From Callorhinus ursinus (lineage: Eukaryota; Chordata; Mammalia; Carnivora; Otariidae): 64,000 nt of DNA. The translations under genes and the position numbers were made by a program. The stretch is from the NCBI RefSeq assembly GCF_003265705.1, contig NW_020312966.1, positions 20,769,436 through 20,833,435 of the forward strand, given 5' to 3'. Positions 53,782 through 64,000 of the stretch are shown one piece after another; position 1 is the stretch's first letter, and every line of letters starts with the position of its first letter. The notes beneath the pieces are model-generated. The model was not told where the DNA came from and did not search any database. It saw nothing but the letters and a program-made list of their open reading frames with translations.

Positions 53782-54708
53782 CGCGCGCGCCTACTAGCTT
53801 TCTGGCAAGCTGCAGAATTTGAAAGTCATCATTTATTTATAATGTATCTTTGTATTTTTTTAAATTAGGAATAAAATTTTTATGGTGGAGTATTTTAAGC
53901 TATTAACTTTCACCTTCATACAACATTTTTATTTGCTGTATAATTATGTTTATGTATACTCCAAGTAATAGATTACTATCACTTTGAATTTTAGAACATT
54001 CAAAAAAAAAAAATCATTTAACTTCACCATTATAAACCCTGACTTCAGCTAAGAACATCAAAGGGCTCTAGTTTCCTGATCTATAGAGTGAGGATATTCG
54101 GTGAAGAAATAAGGGAAAGCACCTCAGCACTGGAATGGAAGTAGTGGTAGGGATGATATCTGTGCTTATAATCGTGGTGGTGAGCAGAAGTAAGGAGTCG
54201 AATGAGATTGTCCTCATCTGATTGCTTCAACTTAATCATGAATCCTTCCTACCTCCCTCCCTAACCGCCCCCACCATTATTCAAAATAGTAAATCTGAGA
54301 CCTTCAAGTTTTATATCACCTGCCAGTCCTCATGATCCCAAAGAATATATCAACAGTAATACACCAGTGGGCTTGGTAAAATCCACTATTATAGCTCCAG
54401 GCATTTTTAGAACCCCTCAGCCGATCTGAAATAACCATTAAGGAAACTGGATTAACATTTTTGAATTTAAAAACTTCTACCCAAGTTACTTTTTTGCCTA
54501 GGTGTGAATGATCTGTGGGGCTACCAATTTGCCTTACTAATTTGTACTCGTCTTGTACATCCCCTAAAAAAAGGGGGAACGAGTACATTCTCTGAAGAAT
54601 CTTTTGTGGTTTTGTCTTCTGCTTATGACCTGCTATGTGAGAAATTCCCCCATCTGACTTTCCTTTTCCCCACATCTCCTGTCTCTGGTGAAAGTCCAGT
54701 GCATCTTC
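53552..54708. other. Mostly unique sequence with a MIR-like trace
   Basis: 'gctctagtttcctgatctat' and 'agagtgaggatattcggtg' near 54065-54105 suggest a decayed sense MIR. A frame of 119 codons at 54316-54675 (-) overlaps another on the plus strand and shows no domain. Confidence 0.35.
53747..53791. repeat. (TG)n(CG)n microsatellite
   Basis: About 13 TG units pass directly into about 9 CG units, a pure alternating purine-pyrimidine tract of 45 bases. Confidence 0.97.
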
Positions 54709-54841
54709 TTTTTTTTTTTTTTTTTGTTTTGTTTTGTTTAAGAGTTTATTTTTAAGTAATCTCTACACCCATTGTGGAGCTTGAACTCACAAGCCCGAGA
54801 TCTAGGGTCGCATATTCTATGGACAGAGCCAGCCAGGCGCC
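54709..54841 (-). mobile_element. SINEC carnivore SINE, old form (antisense)
   Basis: Long T/G tail complement, then 'aagtaatctctacacccatt' and 'gacagagccagccaggcgcc'. A 12-bp perfect duplication CAGTGCATCTTC flanks it (54697-54708, 54842-54853). The old body type with well-kept flanks is notable. Confidence 0.95.
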
Positions 54842-54853
54842 CAGTGCATCTTC

Positions 54854-55179
54854 ATCTTGCTGAAGTCAGTCCTTAAAGACAGTTTTCTTGGTGTGCATTT
54901 TGACATTAGCAGTTCTATATTTGATATGTTGTAACCAAAGCAGGGAACTCTTGGTGACTGTTTTGAGAAAATATTTCAATTGTGTTCCATCTTTCTCTAT
55001 GGAGGGAATGATGGCGAAAATTACTTTTCCATTTCCCATCTTTTTCTGCCTTACTGTGTTGTGTGTACTTATTATAGTACCTCTTTTTTTTTTTTTTAGA
55101 GTTTTTGTGTGTGTGTGCTTTGTTCTGGACACAAAATATGTAGCAAAGAGAGGGTATAGCCTGGTGTACTTGAGAAAAC
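54854..55179. other. Unique non-coding sequence
   Basis: Frames of 88-107 codons overlap on both strands around a T(15) run at 55086. No domain or repeat recognised. Confidence 0.35.
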
Positions 55180-55345
55180 ACTGGGTCTGGAAGGTGGCTC
55201 ATGGGAGCTGAAGCTCACAAAGTAGCCTTGAGCAAGTTACTTAATTTCTCTGTGTTTCTTCATTTATGAGTTGGAAACAACAAAAGTAGATGTGAGAATG
55301 AAAAATAAGGGACTGTTGTCGACATCCCTCCCCAGAGCGGTAACC
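55180..55345 (+). mobile_element. MIR SINE
   Basis: 'aaacactgggtctggaaggt', 'gtagccttgagcaagttac', 'ttaatttctctgtgtttctt' and 'catttatgagttggaaac' are the sense MIR core. Confidence 0.75.
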
Positions 55346-55869
55346 CTTGTTATAGTGAGCACATCGACATGGACACATCAGTTGGGGGGGCTGTGCATAT
55401 CGGGGCAGGGAGATGCTGGGAAATCTCCTGTACCCTCCTCTCAGTTTTGCTCTAGAAAAATTCTTTAATAAAAACAAATGAGGAACTATGTGAAATAAGA
55501 TTATTACAGCTGTTATTTGTTATGAAGGCAGTAACTAAGAAATGCATTTCTTCCATGGCCCTTCAAATATATTACAGAATTAAATCCCTTGAGAATAACC
55601 TCACAGATGATCTGATTGCAGTTTAGCAGTGTTATCAAAAAAAGTATCAGCCCATGACCATATAACTGCAAAAATATAACTATATACTCCGTAAGAGAGC
55701 TGGCTCTTTCATTCATTCATTCACGAAATATTTAATGAGAACCTGCTACGAACCAGGCATGGATATGGCCGCCAATAAAAGAAACAAAATCTCCAATCTC
55801 ATAACATTTAGAATCTTGTGAGCTTTCACCAAGGTCATTTATTTCCCTTAAAATTTTTTAACTGATCAG
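55346..55869. other. Unique sequence with an ancient-repeat trace
   Basis: 'tcattcattcattcacgaaa' and 'cctgctacgaaccaggcatg' at 55711-55762 match the same common mammalian phrase seen at 45190. The rest is unclassified. Confidence 0.4.
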
Positions 55870-56120
55870 CGTGCTCAAGGCAAGGAGGATATTTTGCCCT
55901 GCTGTAATGCCGTATGTATGTACTGTTCTTAAACTTCACACTGTTCTGTGTGCTGTTTTGTAGCAGAGAATTGTTTATTATTATGATTCTGATATGTTAA
56001 TGAAGAGGTACTCATTTGCAAATAACTGTTTAATCTGTAATTAAAATCTGGCAGCTCTCTTAAAAATAAAGACAGTTAAAATGCATAGTCACTGGCCTGC
56101 TATATTGAATATGCAATTGC
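55870..56120. promoter_or_regulatory. Candidate conserved non-coding element
   Basis: A repeat-free AT-rich block carrying the palindromic octamer ATTTGCAAAT (56014-56023), a POU-factor type site, next to TAATCTGTAATTAAAA, a homeodomain-type cluster. This combination is common in developmental enhancers. No conservation data are available, so the call is a hypothesis. Confidence 0.25.
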
Positions 56121-56689
56121 AAAACATTAAGAAAAGCATATCCTATTTATCACTTTTAATGAATCTTTCACCCTGGTCCCACTGTAAGCCCTTGATGGTA
56201 TTCCTGTCATCCCATCCATATGCTTTGGAGAACATTAACTATTCTCAGGTCTGTGCATGCCTAAGTATAAAATCAAAATCTCTAGGTTTTTTTGGATCAC
56301 ATATAAGCAAGCCATAAAAAAAAAAACCCACCCAACACATTATCATTACCATATCCTCATTAAGATGATGGGCCTCTGACCATATCCTAATGTTTGCTTA
56401 GCAATCTGAAATTCATGTATGCAAAAGGAATTTTTCTTATCCTTTTGAAAGAAGAATGATAAATATTTATACAGCCTTAACTCTTTCAGGCAGGCATAGG
56501 ATCATGTTTTAGAAATGACAAGAAGCTGCTTGGGATCTTTTTCAGCATAATTCATCTTTCCAATAGCTCCTGAGAAATGAATTGTAGATTTATCAATATT
56601 GGACAGTTTTCTTCCTCTCTCCCCATTAAATATGCTTTGTCTTCCTTCTCTGAAATCCTTTTGAGTCCTGGCTTTGAAAAGGGTTATCT
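56121..56689. other. Unique AT-rich non-coding sequence
   Basis: No gene or repeat recognised. Confidence 0.35.
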
Positions 56690-56892
56690 CTGCTTTTCAG
56701 GCAAGATTGCTCCCGGGGGATGCAGGAGGCCCATCAGGACTGCTGACCTATGGTGCTCAAGGCTGGAATCCTGATGGTCCTGCAGCCTCTGCCTCGTTAG
56801 CAGGCTTAGCAGCCATCTCGACTCTCAATAGTCATATATCCGAAGTGTTGCTTTCTAAAAGTTATTCCTGTTCTAAAGCAGTAATTGGATAG
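56690..56892 (+). other. Exon-like segment after a good splice-acceptor match; unproven
   Basis: 'tatctctgcttttcag' ends at 56700 and is a strong acceptor match, with a pyrimidine tract directly before AG. The following frame is open for about 63 codons to a stop at 56892 and reads like ordinary protein at first (LLTYGAQGWNPDGPAASAS). I do not recognise it and no matching donor or downstream exon is evident. Alternatives are a terminal exon of a non-coding RNA, or chance. Confidence 0.18.
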
Positions 56893-57519
56893 AGCCGCAA
56901 GACATTTCTCTACTTGAAATTAAAATTGTCTCCCAACTGCTTGAGTCAACATCTCTAGTAGTAATGGTGAACTGAGGAACGTGTCTCAGCTCACAGAGCT
57001 AGCTTCTTACAGTAAAGGGAAGATGCAGGAAATTTTCTAATTTACTCCTGGCCGTAGCAGGAATGCTATCAGCTGTGTTACCAAGAGTAATCATACTTCT
57101 CCAGCGTATACACTGACTCCCAGAAGCTGGGTTATTAATCTGAAAACTCAAGGCTCGAGCCAGGTAATAGTCTTAATTATTTCTTTCATGTAGGTGATCC
57201 GCATCCCCAAATTGTTAACTCCTATTCATTCTTCATTCACCCTTGCGCTTTGGCAAATATGAAGCCCAGACTGTGTATCAGCTCTGGAAGAGAAATGAAG
57301 GAGCAGGGGTGCTGAGGCAGTCTGCGCTCTCAGGCTAGGGCCGGCCGCTGGTCCCTGCCGTGGGTGCTCCTGTCCTCGCCGCTGCCCGGGCCACCACCAC
57401 TGCCCCGGCCAAAAGCTTCTTCTGTCCACGGTGGGGGGAGGGGGAGCCCCCACATCACTGCAGGACTCCTTGGGTCCTGCCTTCTCCGTGGAACTCCTAA
57501 TTTAGAAACACAGGATATG
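56893..57519. other. Unique sequence with a short GC-rich patch
   Basis: 57330-57425 is GC-rich with several CpGs (GGGCCGGCCGCTGG, CTCGCCGCTGCCCGGG) but is under 100 bases. No gene recognised. Confidence 0.35.
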
Positions 57520-57695
57520 TGAGCCAGAAAGGGCCTTACAGATCACTGATTTCAAATCCCCCTGCTTTGTTTTTAGATGGGGAAACTGAGGCCCCCAAGG
57601 GAAATGACTTGTTCAAACAGCTAGTTAGTGGCAGAGGTAAAACACAAGGCGTCCTGACTCCCTGATTAGTACTCCTCAAGCTCTTTTCCTATTGG
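57520..57695 (-). mobile_element. Ancient repeat with antisense MIR-like core
   Basis: 'aaagggccttacagatcact', 'agatggggaaactgaggccc', 'gaaatgacttgttcaaacag' and 'ctagttagtggcagaggtaa' are in the order of a very common mammalian repeat. The right part is MIR-like. I am unsure of the left part's family. Confidence 0.65.
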
Positions 57696-59179
57696 CTAGA
57701 GTCCGTTGTAAAAGGGAAGAAGATTGTACCAAGGTACCCAGAAACCTTTGGTGAGATGCATGGCCCTAGACTGGGGACTATGGTTGTAAGGAGAAATCTA
57801 GTCACTGGGGATTAAAATACACAATGATTTTGCTTTAAAAGATAAGGCAGTATAGAATTTATAATAATGCATTACATTTGCGTGCCCTTTTAGGCAACAC
57901 TTTAAGGTGGAAATAGACAAGAAGTGGAAAATAAAATACAATGTGATCTGTGAAACAGGAGAAATTTAGTGGGAGAGAGGATGTTTAAAAAATCCACTCT
58001 ACCTGTAGGACAGACGATGGAAACCAGCTCGTGAATGCTGAGTAGTTCGCCACATAGAGAAAGGCCTTCTGGATTTAAGTGATATCCCGAGGTTTATTTT
58101 AACTGTATGTAGGCTGCCACGTGCAGAATATGTGTAGCATTAAAATGTCTTACCCCAGGTCAGCAGTCTGCGCAGCTGTTAATGGCTTGACTCTTCAAGG
58201 TCTCTCGGTTCCTGCAATACAGGAACTTTGCATAGTTTGAAAGATCCGAACAGACCGAATAGGTTCAGTGGGCTTTTCTCAGCTACTCGGCGAGTTGGCT
58301 TGGTTTCTGCTGCGTAGTCTTGGTAGCGATCGTCTACTTATGTGATAAACAGCTTTTTCTAGAGCCCGGCACAAACCTGGCAATGCTCCGGTTTCAGGAG
58401 CCTCTCCAATATTGTGTTTGGCAGGAGAGGCCATTAAAAAAGAAATCAAAGCAGCCCTCAGAACTAGATTCCTCTTTGAAAGGTGTTCCTGATCAAAAAA
58501 TAAAGCTCAGAATTGGAAATTGTGTGGATTAAGTCACTGTGTCCCTTTCTCTCTTCTCCCCACTCAGACCTGCCCCCACAGCGGCTTCATGGGAAAGAGT
58601 GCATAGGATTACTGGAAGCTTTTATCTTTCTTGGTGGAAGGATATTTTTTTGTTCTTGGTTTACATAGACTCTTTTATTTGCGGTTTAAATTTTATATAA
58701 AAACTACCAACCTGCTATACAAAAGCTACCATGTTCATCTGTAACCTCAGTTTTTTCGGGCTGGGTTTTATACATATTTTCCCAGTTGTCTTATCATCGA
58801 GAGGAGATAGGCGCCCGGAATAGTTTTGAACCATTTAAATTCCCCGACGCGCCTGACACGTGCATGCAGGCGTGTGCGTACGCGCATGCTCACAGCTAAC
58901 CACCGGTTGCAATAAAATTGGGTAGAATTTCAGTTTAGCGTCATTAACTGTGAGACAGCGAAGTAATATTGAAGGGGGAAAACAGACTAGGTGAAGAGAA
59001 ACAAATAGATCAATTTTCTTTAAGTAAAGACATTTTAGGGGGAACTAGTATCCATTTTATTTTAGGTTATCATTGCCATTCCTCAATATTATGTACCTTT
59101 AAACTGCATAGCAGGACTTGTATGTGCTTGAGGAAGCTACATGTTCATGGCAGGGGAGGAAATCAGAATAAATCACTGA
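57696..59179. other. Unique non-coding sequence
   Basis: No gene or mobile element recognised. A CpG-containing alternating tract lies at 58850-58895. Confidence 0.35.
58850..58895. repeat. CpG-containing purine-pyrimidine alternating tract
   Basis: Contains the E-box CACGTG and nested palindromes GTGCATGC and GCGTACGCGCATGC. Seven CpGs within 46 bases stand out against a CpG-poor background. Confidence 0.6.
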
Positions 59180-59480
59180 GATGCAGGTGCACAGTAATAC
59201 AAGTAGGCTCTTTCCCCTGCAGCCTGAATTCCTGGCCAATAAAGCAGAAGCGCTGGGGCTGAGCTCTCCCGGAGCTAAACCAAGAAGGGGCGGGGGGGCA
59301 GGAGAGAAGAATTGTTATTCAGTCTTCTTTAATGAGATGTATTGCCCACTGCTGAAAGATTGTGGCAGCGTCTTTTGTTATGCTAATTAGACACCATTAG
59401 AGCTTGGCTGTCTTTGATTTCTGCTTAATCCTTTCTGCTTGCCTCAGCCTCAGTCCTGGCTGGCAAATGGTTGAAAGATG
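59180..59480. promoter_or_regulatory. Candidate conserved non-coding element
   Basis: Repeat-free sequence with clustered developmental-factor type motifs: ATTGTTATTC and CTTTTGTTATG (SOX-like), GCTAATTAGAC and CACCATTAG (homeodomain-like), and CAGCCTCAGTCC. Open frames of 69-97 codons overlap it without protein features. Conservation has not been tested. Confidence 0.25.
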
Positions 59481-60086
59481 GTGGAGTGTAGTGCATGTGT
59501 TATTTATTGCTCACATCTATGCTGAGTTCTTTGGTAAAATAGGGTTGGTAAGGAAAAGATGTCTCTTACCAAAGGTGGTATGTATGTGGGACGTTCATTT
59601 TTGGCTTTTTTACAAATGAATTTGAGAATAGCTCGATCTCTGCCTTTTTAGTCCTAACACCGTTGTTTGTTTGTTTGATATGGCTGCTTTTGCAGCCACA
59701 CAAAATGGGAAAGGACAGAGTGGACAGTTTAGACGGCCTCCCCTTGGTTGCCTGGATTTCCCTAAAAGCAACAACAAGCAAGTTGATCATGCCTTAGCTT
59801 TTGGGGAGACTGTGATCGACCAGAAAAAATGGAAGCAAAAATAATGCAAAGGTCAAAAAGAGGAATTTACCACTTCAGAATTCCCACCTTTATAATTTAT
59901 AGATATGTGTGCGTTCTTTCCTAACATTGAATTGTTGTATTTATATGATTACCGAAATTATGAATGTTTGTTGTGAGTTAGAAAAAAAAATTTTTTTTTG
60001 AAAAATGACCAGGATGGGCCTTTATGAAATAGTAAAATGGAGGAATTCTGTGAAATCCTTAAAAACAAGGTAATACTGGTCTAGAG
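59481..60086. other. Unique AT-rich non-coding sequence
   Basis: No gene or repeat recognised. A short perfect stem TGGCTGC/GCAGCCA with a TTTT loop lies at about 59681-59698. Confidence 0.35.
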
Positions 60087-60404
60087 CAGCCTTGTCCAAG
60101 AAAAATGTCCTATGAACCACAGATATTATTTTAAATTTTCTGGTAGCAACACTAAAAAAGAAAAAAAAAACAGATGAAGTTAATTTTAGTAATATCTTTA
60201 ACTCAATATGTCAAAAATATTTCAGCATATAATCAATATAAAATTCATGAAAATAGTTTACATTCTTTTATTCATGTTAAATTTTTGAAATCTTGTGATT
60301 GTGTTGTACTGGTATGTATTTTATAGCACCTCTCACTTGGGATTTGCCACATTTTAAGGGCTCAACAGCCTTGGCCTGGTAGCCACTGTACTGGATGGTG
60401 TAGG
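60087..60404 (-). mobile_element. hAT-Charlie type DNA transposon
   Basis: Ends are 'cagccttgtccaag' on the left and 'ggtagccactgtactggatg' on the right, decayed forms of the common hAT terminus 'cagcgctgtccaat...gtattggacagcgc'. Inside are 'agatgaagttaattttagta', 'gcatataatcaatataaaa' and 'gccacattttaagggctcaa', in the order of a Charlie-type family. Non-autonomous and decayed. Confidence 0.8.
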
Positions 60405-60479
60405 CTCAGTGTAATTCTGTAATTCACTTGCCTAAAAACAATTGTCAGGATGAAATCCATTTTTTATGTTATGGGTAAA

Positions 60480-60600
60480 TATTAGGAGCTGTATGACTTT
60501 GGCCATGACACTTAGTCTCTAATGAGCCCTAGTTTTCTCATCTGTAAAATGATGTATTTGTACTGAATGATCTGTTAATTCTTCCAGCCATGCCAGCTCT
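60480..60600 (+). mobile_element. MIR SINE fragment
   Basis: 'ctgtatgactttggccatga', 'cacttagtctctaatgagcc', 'agttttctcatctgtaaaat' and 'gatgtatttgtactgaatga' match the sense MIR core. Confidence 0.75.
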
Positions 60601-60951
60601 GAAATTCATGATTCCAAGAATTCACATCTAGAGTCTGGGTATACTAGAACTTATCCATCCTTTCCTCTTATTTAGTATTTGAAAAAAAGCCTTCTTTCAC
60701 CACAGAGAAAATTGGAAGGTGTCCTGCATACCATACCCATACCTTTCTACCTCCAGATGTCTGGACCTTTCTTTGAATTCTTTGGAGGTTTATACTGTTT
60801 TAATGAAGTGTTTGGTAATCTTTAGGCTCTCAGCAGTCTTCACTCGGTACTTTTGGAATGAGGTTTTTGAGCAAAGATGTGATGGAGATTAGCAAGTAAT
60901 TACTGCGCATTAGTAGAGTTACATAAACACCAAATCTCTAAAACCCAGTGG
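60601..60951. other. Unique non-coding sequence
   Basis: No gene or repeat recognised. Confidence 0.35.
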
Positions 60952-61874
<923 letters not shown>

Positions 61875-61884
61875 TGGGATTTTA

Positions 61885-62077
61885 GGGCACCTTTGGTGGC
61901 TCAGTTGGTTAAGCGACTGCCTTTGGCTCAGGTCATGATCCTGGAGTCCCAGGATGAAGTCCCGCATCGGGCTCCCTGCTCAGCTTCGCCCTCTGACCCT
62001 CCCCCCTCTCATGCTCTCGCTCACTCTCTCATTCTCTCTCTCCAGTAAATAAATAAAATCTTAAAAAAAAAAAAAAG
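61885..62077 (+). mobile_element. SINEC carnivore SINE
   Basis: Sense copy with head 'gggcacctttggtggctcag', shortened CT block and A(14) tail. A 10-bp perfect duplication TGGGATTTTA flanks it (61875-61884, 62078-62087). Confidence 0.96.
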
Positions 62078-62087
62078 TGGGATTTTA

Positions 62088-64000
62088 CCTCTAAGTAGGA
62101 AGAGACTCTCTTTTCTCTTGCTGGAGTGGGCACATGACTGGAAGAAAACCAGCCAGTGATTGAAGAAGACAGGACACAGGGCTGTTGTTAGAAGAAATGT
62201 CATAGAGTGGTTTGATTCCAGAGATACCTTGCATCTGGTCTTTGTATATTGCATCACTGCTTTTGCAAAAAGCCAGTTTGTTTGTTTGTTTTCAGTTTCC
62301 TTCTTGTTTCTTCTGAAATGTGAGGAAGGAATAATAGGACCACTAAGGCACTCACGGCAGTAACAGATAGGCATAGGTCAACTACTTCAAGGTATGGATA
62401 TTCTACCTCAAAGGAACATTCTTTCCCTTTTGAATGAATTATTCCTGTTAATAAAGAATATTTGTTTTTTCACCCAGAAGATACTGCTTTTAAAAAGTCT
62501 GATAAAATGTATTTTCAGTCATTGTCTAAGAGTCAGATACGAATCATCCCCTTTGAGACGAAACCGTCCAACATCTCTCAAGAATCTTTAAGTAGACCAA
62601 CAAACTGACAGCAAGCATTTTGAATACGATGGACTTTGAGTCTCATTACTTGTTTTCTGCGCCATCATCATTTTTGACACACATTCCCGTGTCATGGCCC
62701 TTTCATTACAGAATGGAATTGTCGAGTAAGGATGATATTAAATTTTAATGTTATTGCTATTATTACTGTTGACTGTTTTTAGCATTAGTATGCCTGGTTC
62801 TTTCATTCCAGCTTCTGTAGAAAACAGAAGTGTGCATAAACAGTCAGGAAAATTACCGTATACCCTGGAGACCCAGCATCGTATGCTCTGCCTGTTGTGA
62901 ATGATGAATCCAAATGGAAAGGTTATCATTTTCATTAGCTAGGAAAGAACAAGACCATACTTTTCTCCAAGTGTAATTACAGTGGTTCACTAGCAACATT
63001 ACACTGCAGTAATTAGTCTAAAGGTGTATGTGAGGGCGGGCTTTTGCACAGACACTAGAAATATTATTTCAGAGTTTAAGGTCACAGACTTGTGTTTAAC
63101 ATGTTCCAGGCAGCTTAGGGAAAAAAAACAAACTAATTTGACTGGAGCTAAAGAAAGACATTTGACATTTCCCAGAGTCATGCATTCAGAAACCAGTCAG
63201 GTAGAAAAATTGTATTTTAGTATCTACAAAAACCAAGAAAACAAAGAAAAACAATAAAAGAAAAGATACCCTCAACAACTTAGCTGCAGAAATTGCATGT
63301 CAGAATATTTTGTAGGCTAAACCAAGGTAATATTCAAGTTTATTAGGAATGTGATATAAATAATTATGAACGCTTTTGATATATGTGTTTTAATCTCCTT
63401 TTTTTCCCCTAAGGCAATTGGACAGAAAAATTAATTTCTAGAAACTCTTCAGGGGAAGCAAAATAATTTCTTCACCTTCCTATAACTGTTGCAAGAAATA
63501 AATATTTCTCTTAACACCGGTACTCAAATATATATCTGTCCTTTGTGAATGTTTTTTGGACACTGAGCCGTTAAACTGAGATACCGAGATCTTTCTAACC
63601 TAACCCTCCAGTAGAGATTGTTTTGGAATTTTTTTTTCCAAAGCCTTATCTCAGGCTCCCTGTGTAAGTAAAACAGAAGTGAAAAGTGGCAAGGTGGGGG
63701 TGGGGTGGGGTGTGGACTAATAAAGAAAAAATAAACTTTATGAGAAGTTTATATTTAAAGTCATATATAGGAATTTAAAAGAAACCTTCTACTTCTTCTA
63801 GTGCAAGGAGTCTTATACAAGTAACATTTCTTCCCGAGATAAAGGTAAAGGCCACATACTCTGATGTCTTTGGTTAATGTTGTGTTGTGTGCCTGCCTGC
63901 CTTAAAGCAATTCTGTTCAGTGTCTCTCTTCCAGTCCTTACACAGCCAGGTAGGAACTTTCTGAGGACAAATGGAGAAATAGAGTATACTCGAATGAGCA
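62088..64000. other. Unique AT-rich non-coding sequence to the window end
   Basis: No gene or mobile element recognised in 1.9 kb. Frames of 60-77 codons have no domain. A G-rich 'ggtgggggtggggtggggt' lies near 63693-63711. Confidence 0.35.

Overview
This window is non-coding DNA from a mammal of the order Carnivora. The strongest evidence is 23 copies of the tRNA-Lys-derived carnivore SINE (SINEC/CAN-SINE), together about 4 kb. Each has the tRNA-like head (GGGGCGCCTGGGTGGCTCAG), most have a CT-rich middle and an AATAAAATCTT(A)n tail, and many are flanked by perfect target-site duplications. The better-preserved copies carry the 'GTCTGCCTTCGGCTCAGGTCATGATCCC' type of body found in bears/panda, mustelids and seals. 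They lack the body types I associate with dog-specific and cat-specific copies, so I infer an arctoid caniform. The locus cannot be named from the sequence.

I found no convincing protein-coding gene. The longest open frame is 155 codons (10300-10767 +). Most long frames either read through SINEs, L1 copies or microsatellites, or begin at non-ATG codons. A few are true relics of L1 ORF2. Two exon-like patches (10031-10583 on the minus strand and 56690-56892 on the plus strand) and one CpG-rich patch (34920-35340) are the only places where a gene part is worth testing. The window is best read as intergenic or deep intronic.

Layout. 1-5.3 kb: old L2, MIR and hAT debris in unique DNA. 5.3-15 kb: one old SINEC, a decayed L1, a 120-bp direct duplication (5904-6026 and 7865-7981), more MIR/L2, and a hAT MITE. 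15-30 kb: five full SINEC copies, a 5'-truncated antisense carnivore L1 (20718-21282) and short perfect hairpins. 30-37 kb: mostly unique, with the CpG/G-rich patch and a long L2. 37-50 kb: the densest mobile-element region, with 15 SINECs, a nested L1-in-SINE cluster (41.6-43.3 kb), a 1.6-kb decayed L1 split by a SINE, a Tigger relic and further L1 fragments. 50-64 kb: mostly unique sequence with conserved-looking AT-rich stretches, two SINECs near 53-55 kb, a Charlie-type hAT relic, a large TTTC/TC microsatellite and one last SINEC.

The elements form a stratigraphy. MIR, L2, hAT and Tigger copies are oldest and decayed. L1M fragments come next. Old short SINECs and the carnivore L1s land in them. 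The youngest full-length SINECs, with near-perfect flanking duplications, are inserted last, several of them inside L1 copies. No viral genome, endogenous-retrovirus ORF, CRISPR array, tRNA gene or rRNA gene was recognised. I found no new biological system. The most notable signals are the 120-bp duplicated element, three microsatellites born at the same codon region of three different L1 copies, a 13-bp perfect hairpin, and the duplicated 3'-UTR module of the carnivore L1. Family assignments were made by eye against remembered consensus sequences, so boundaries of old repeats are approximate.
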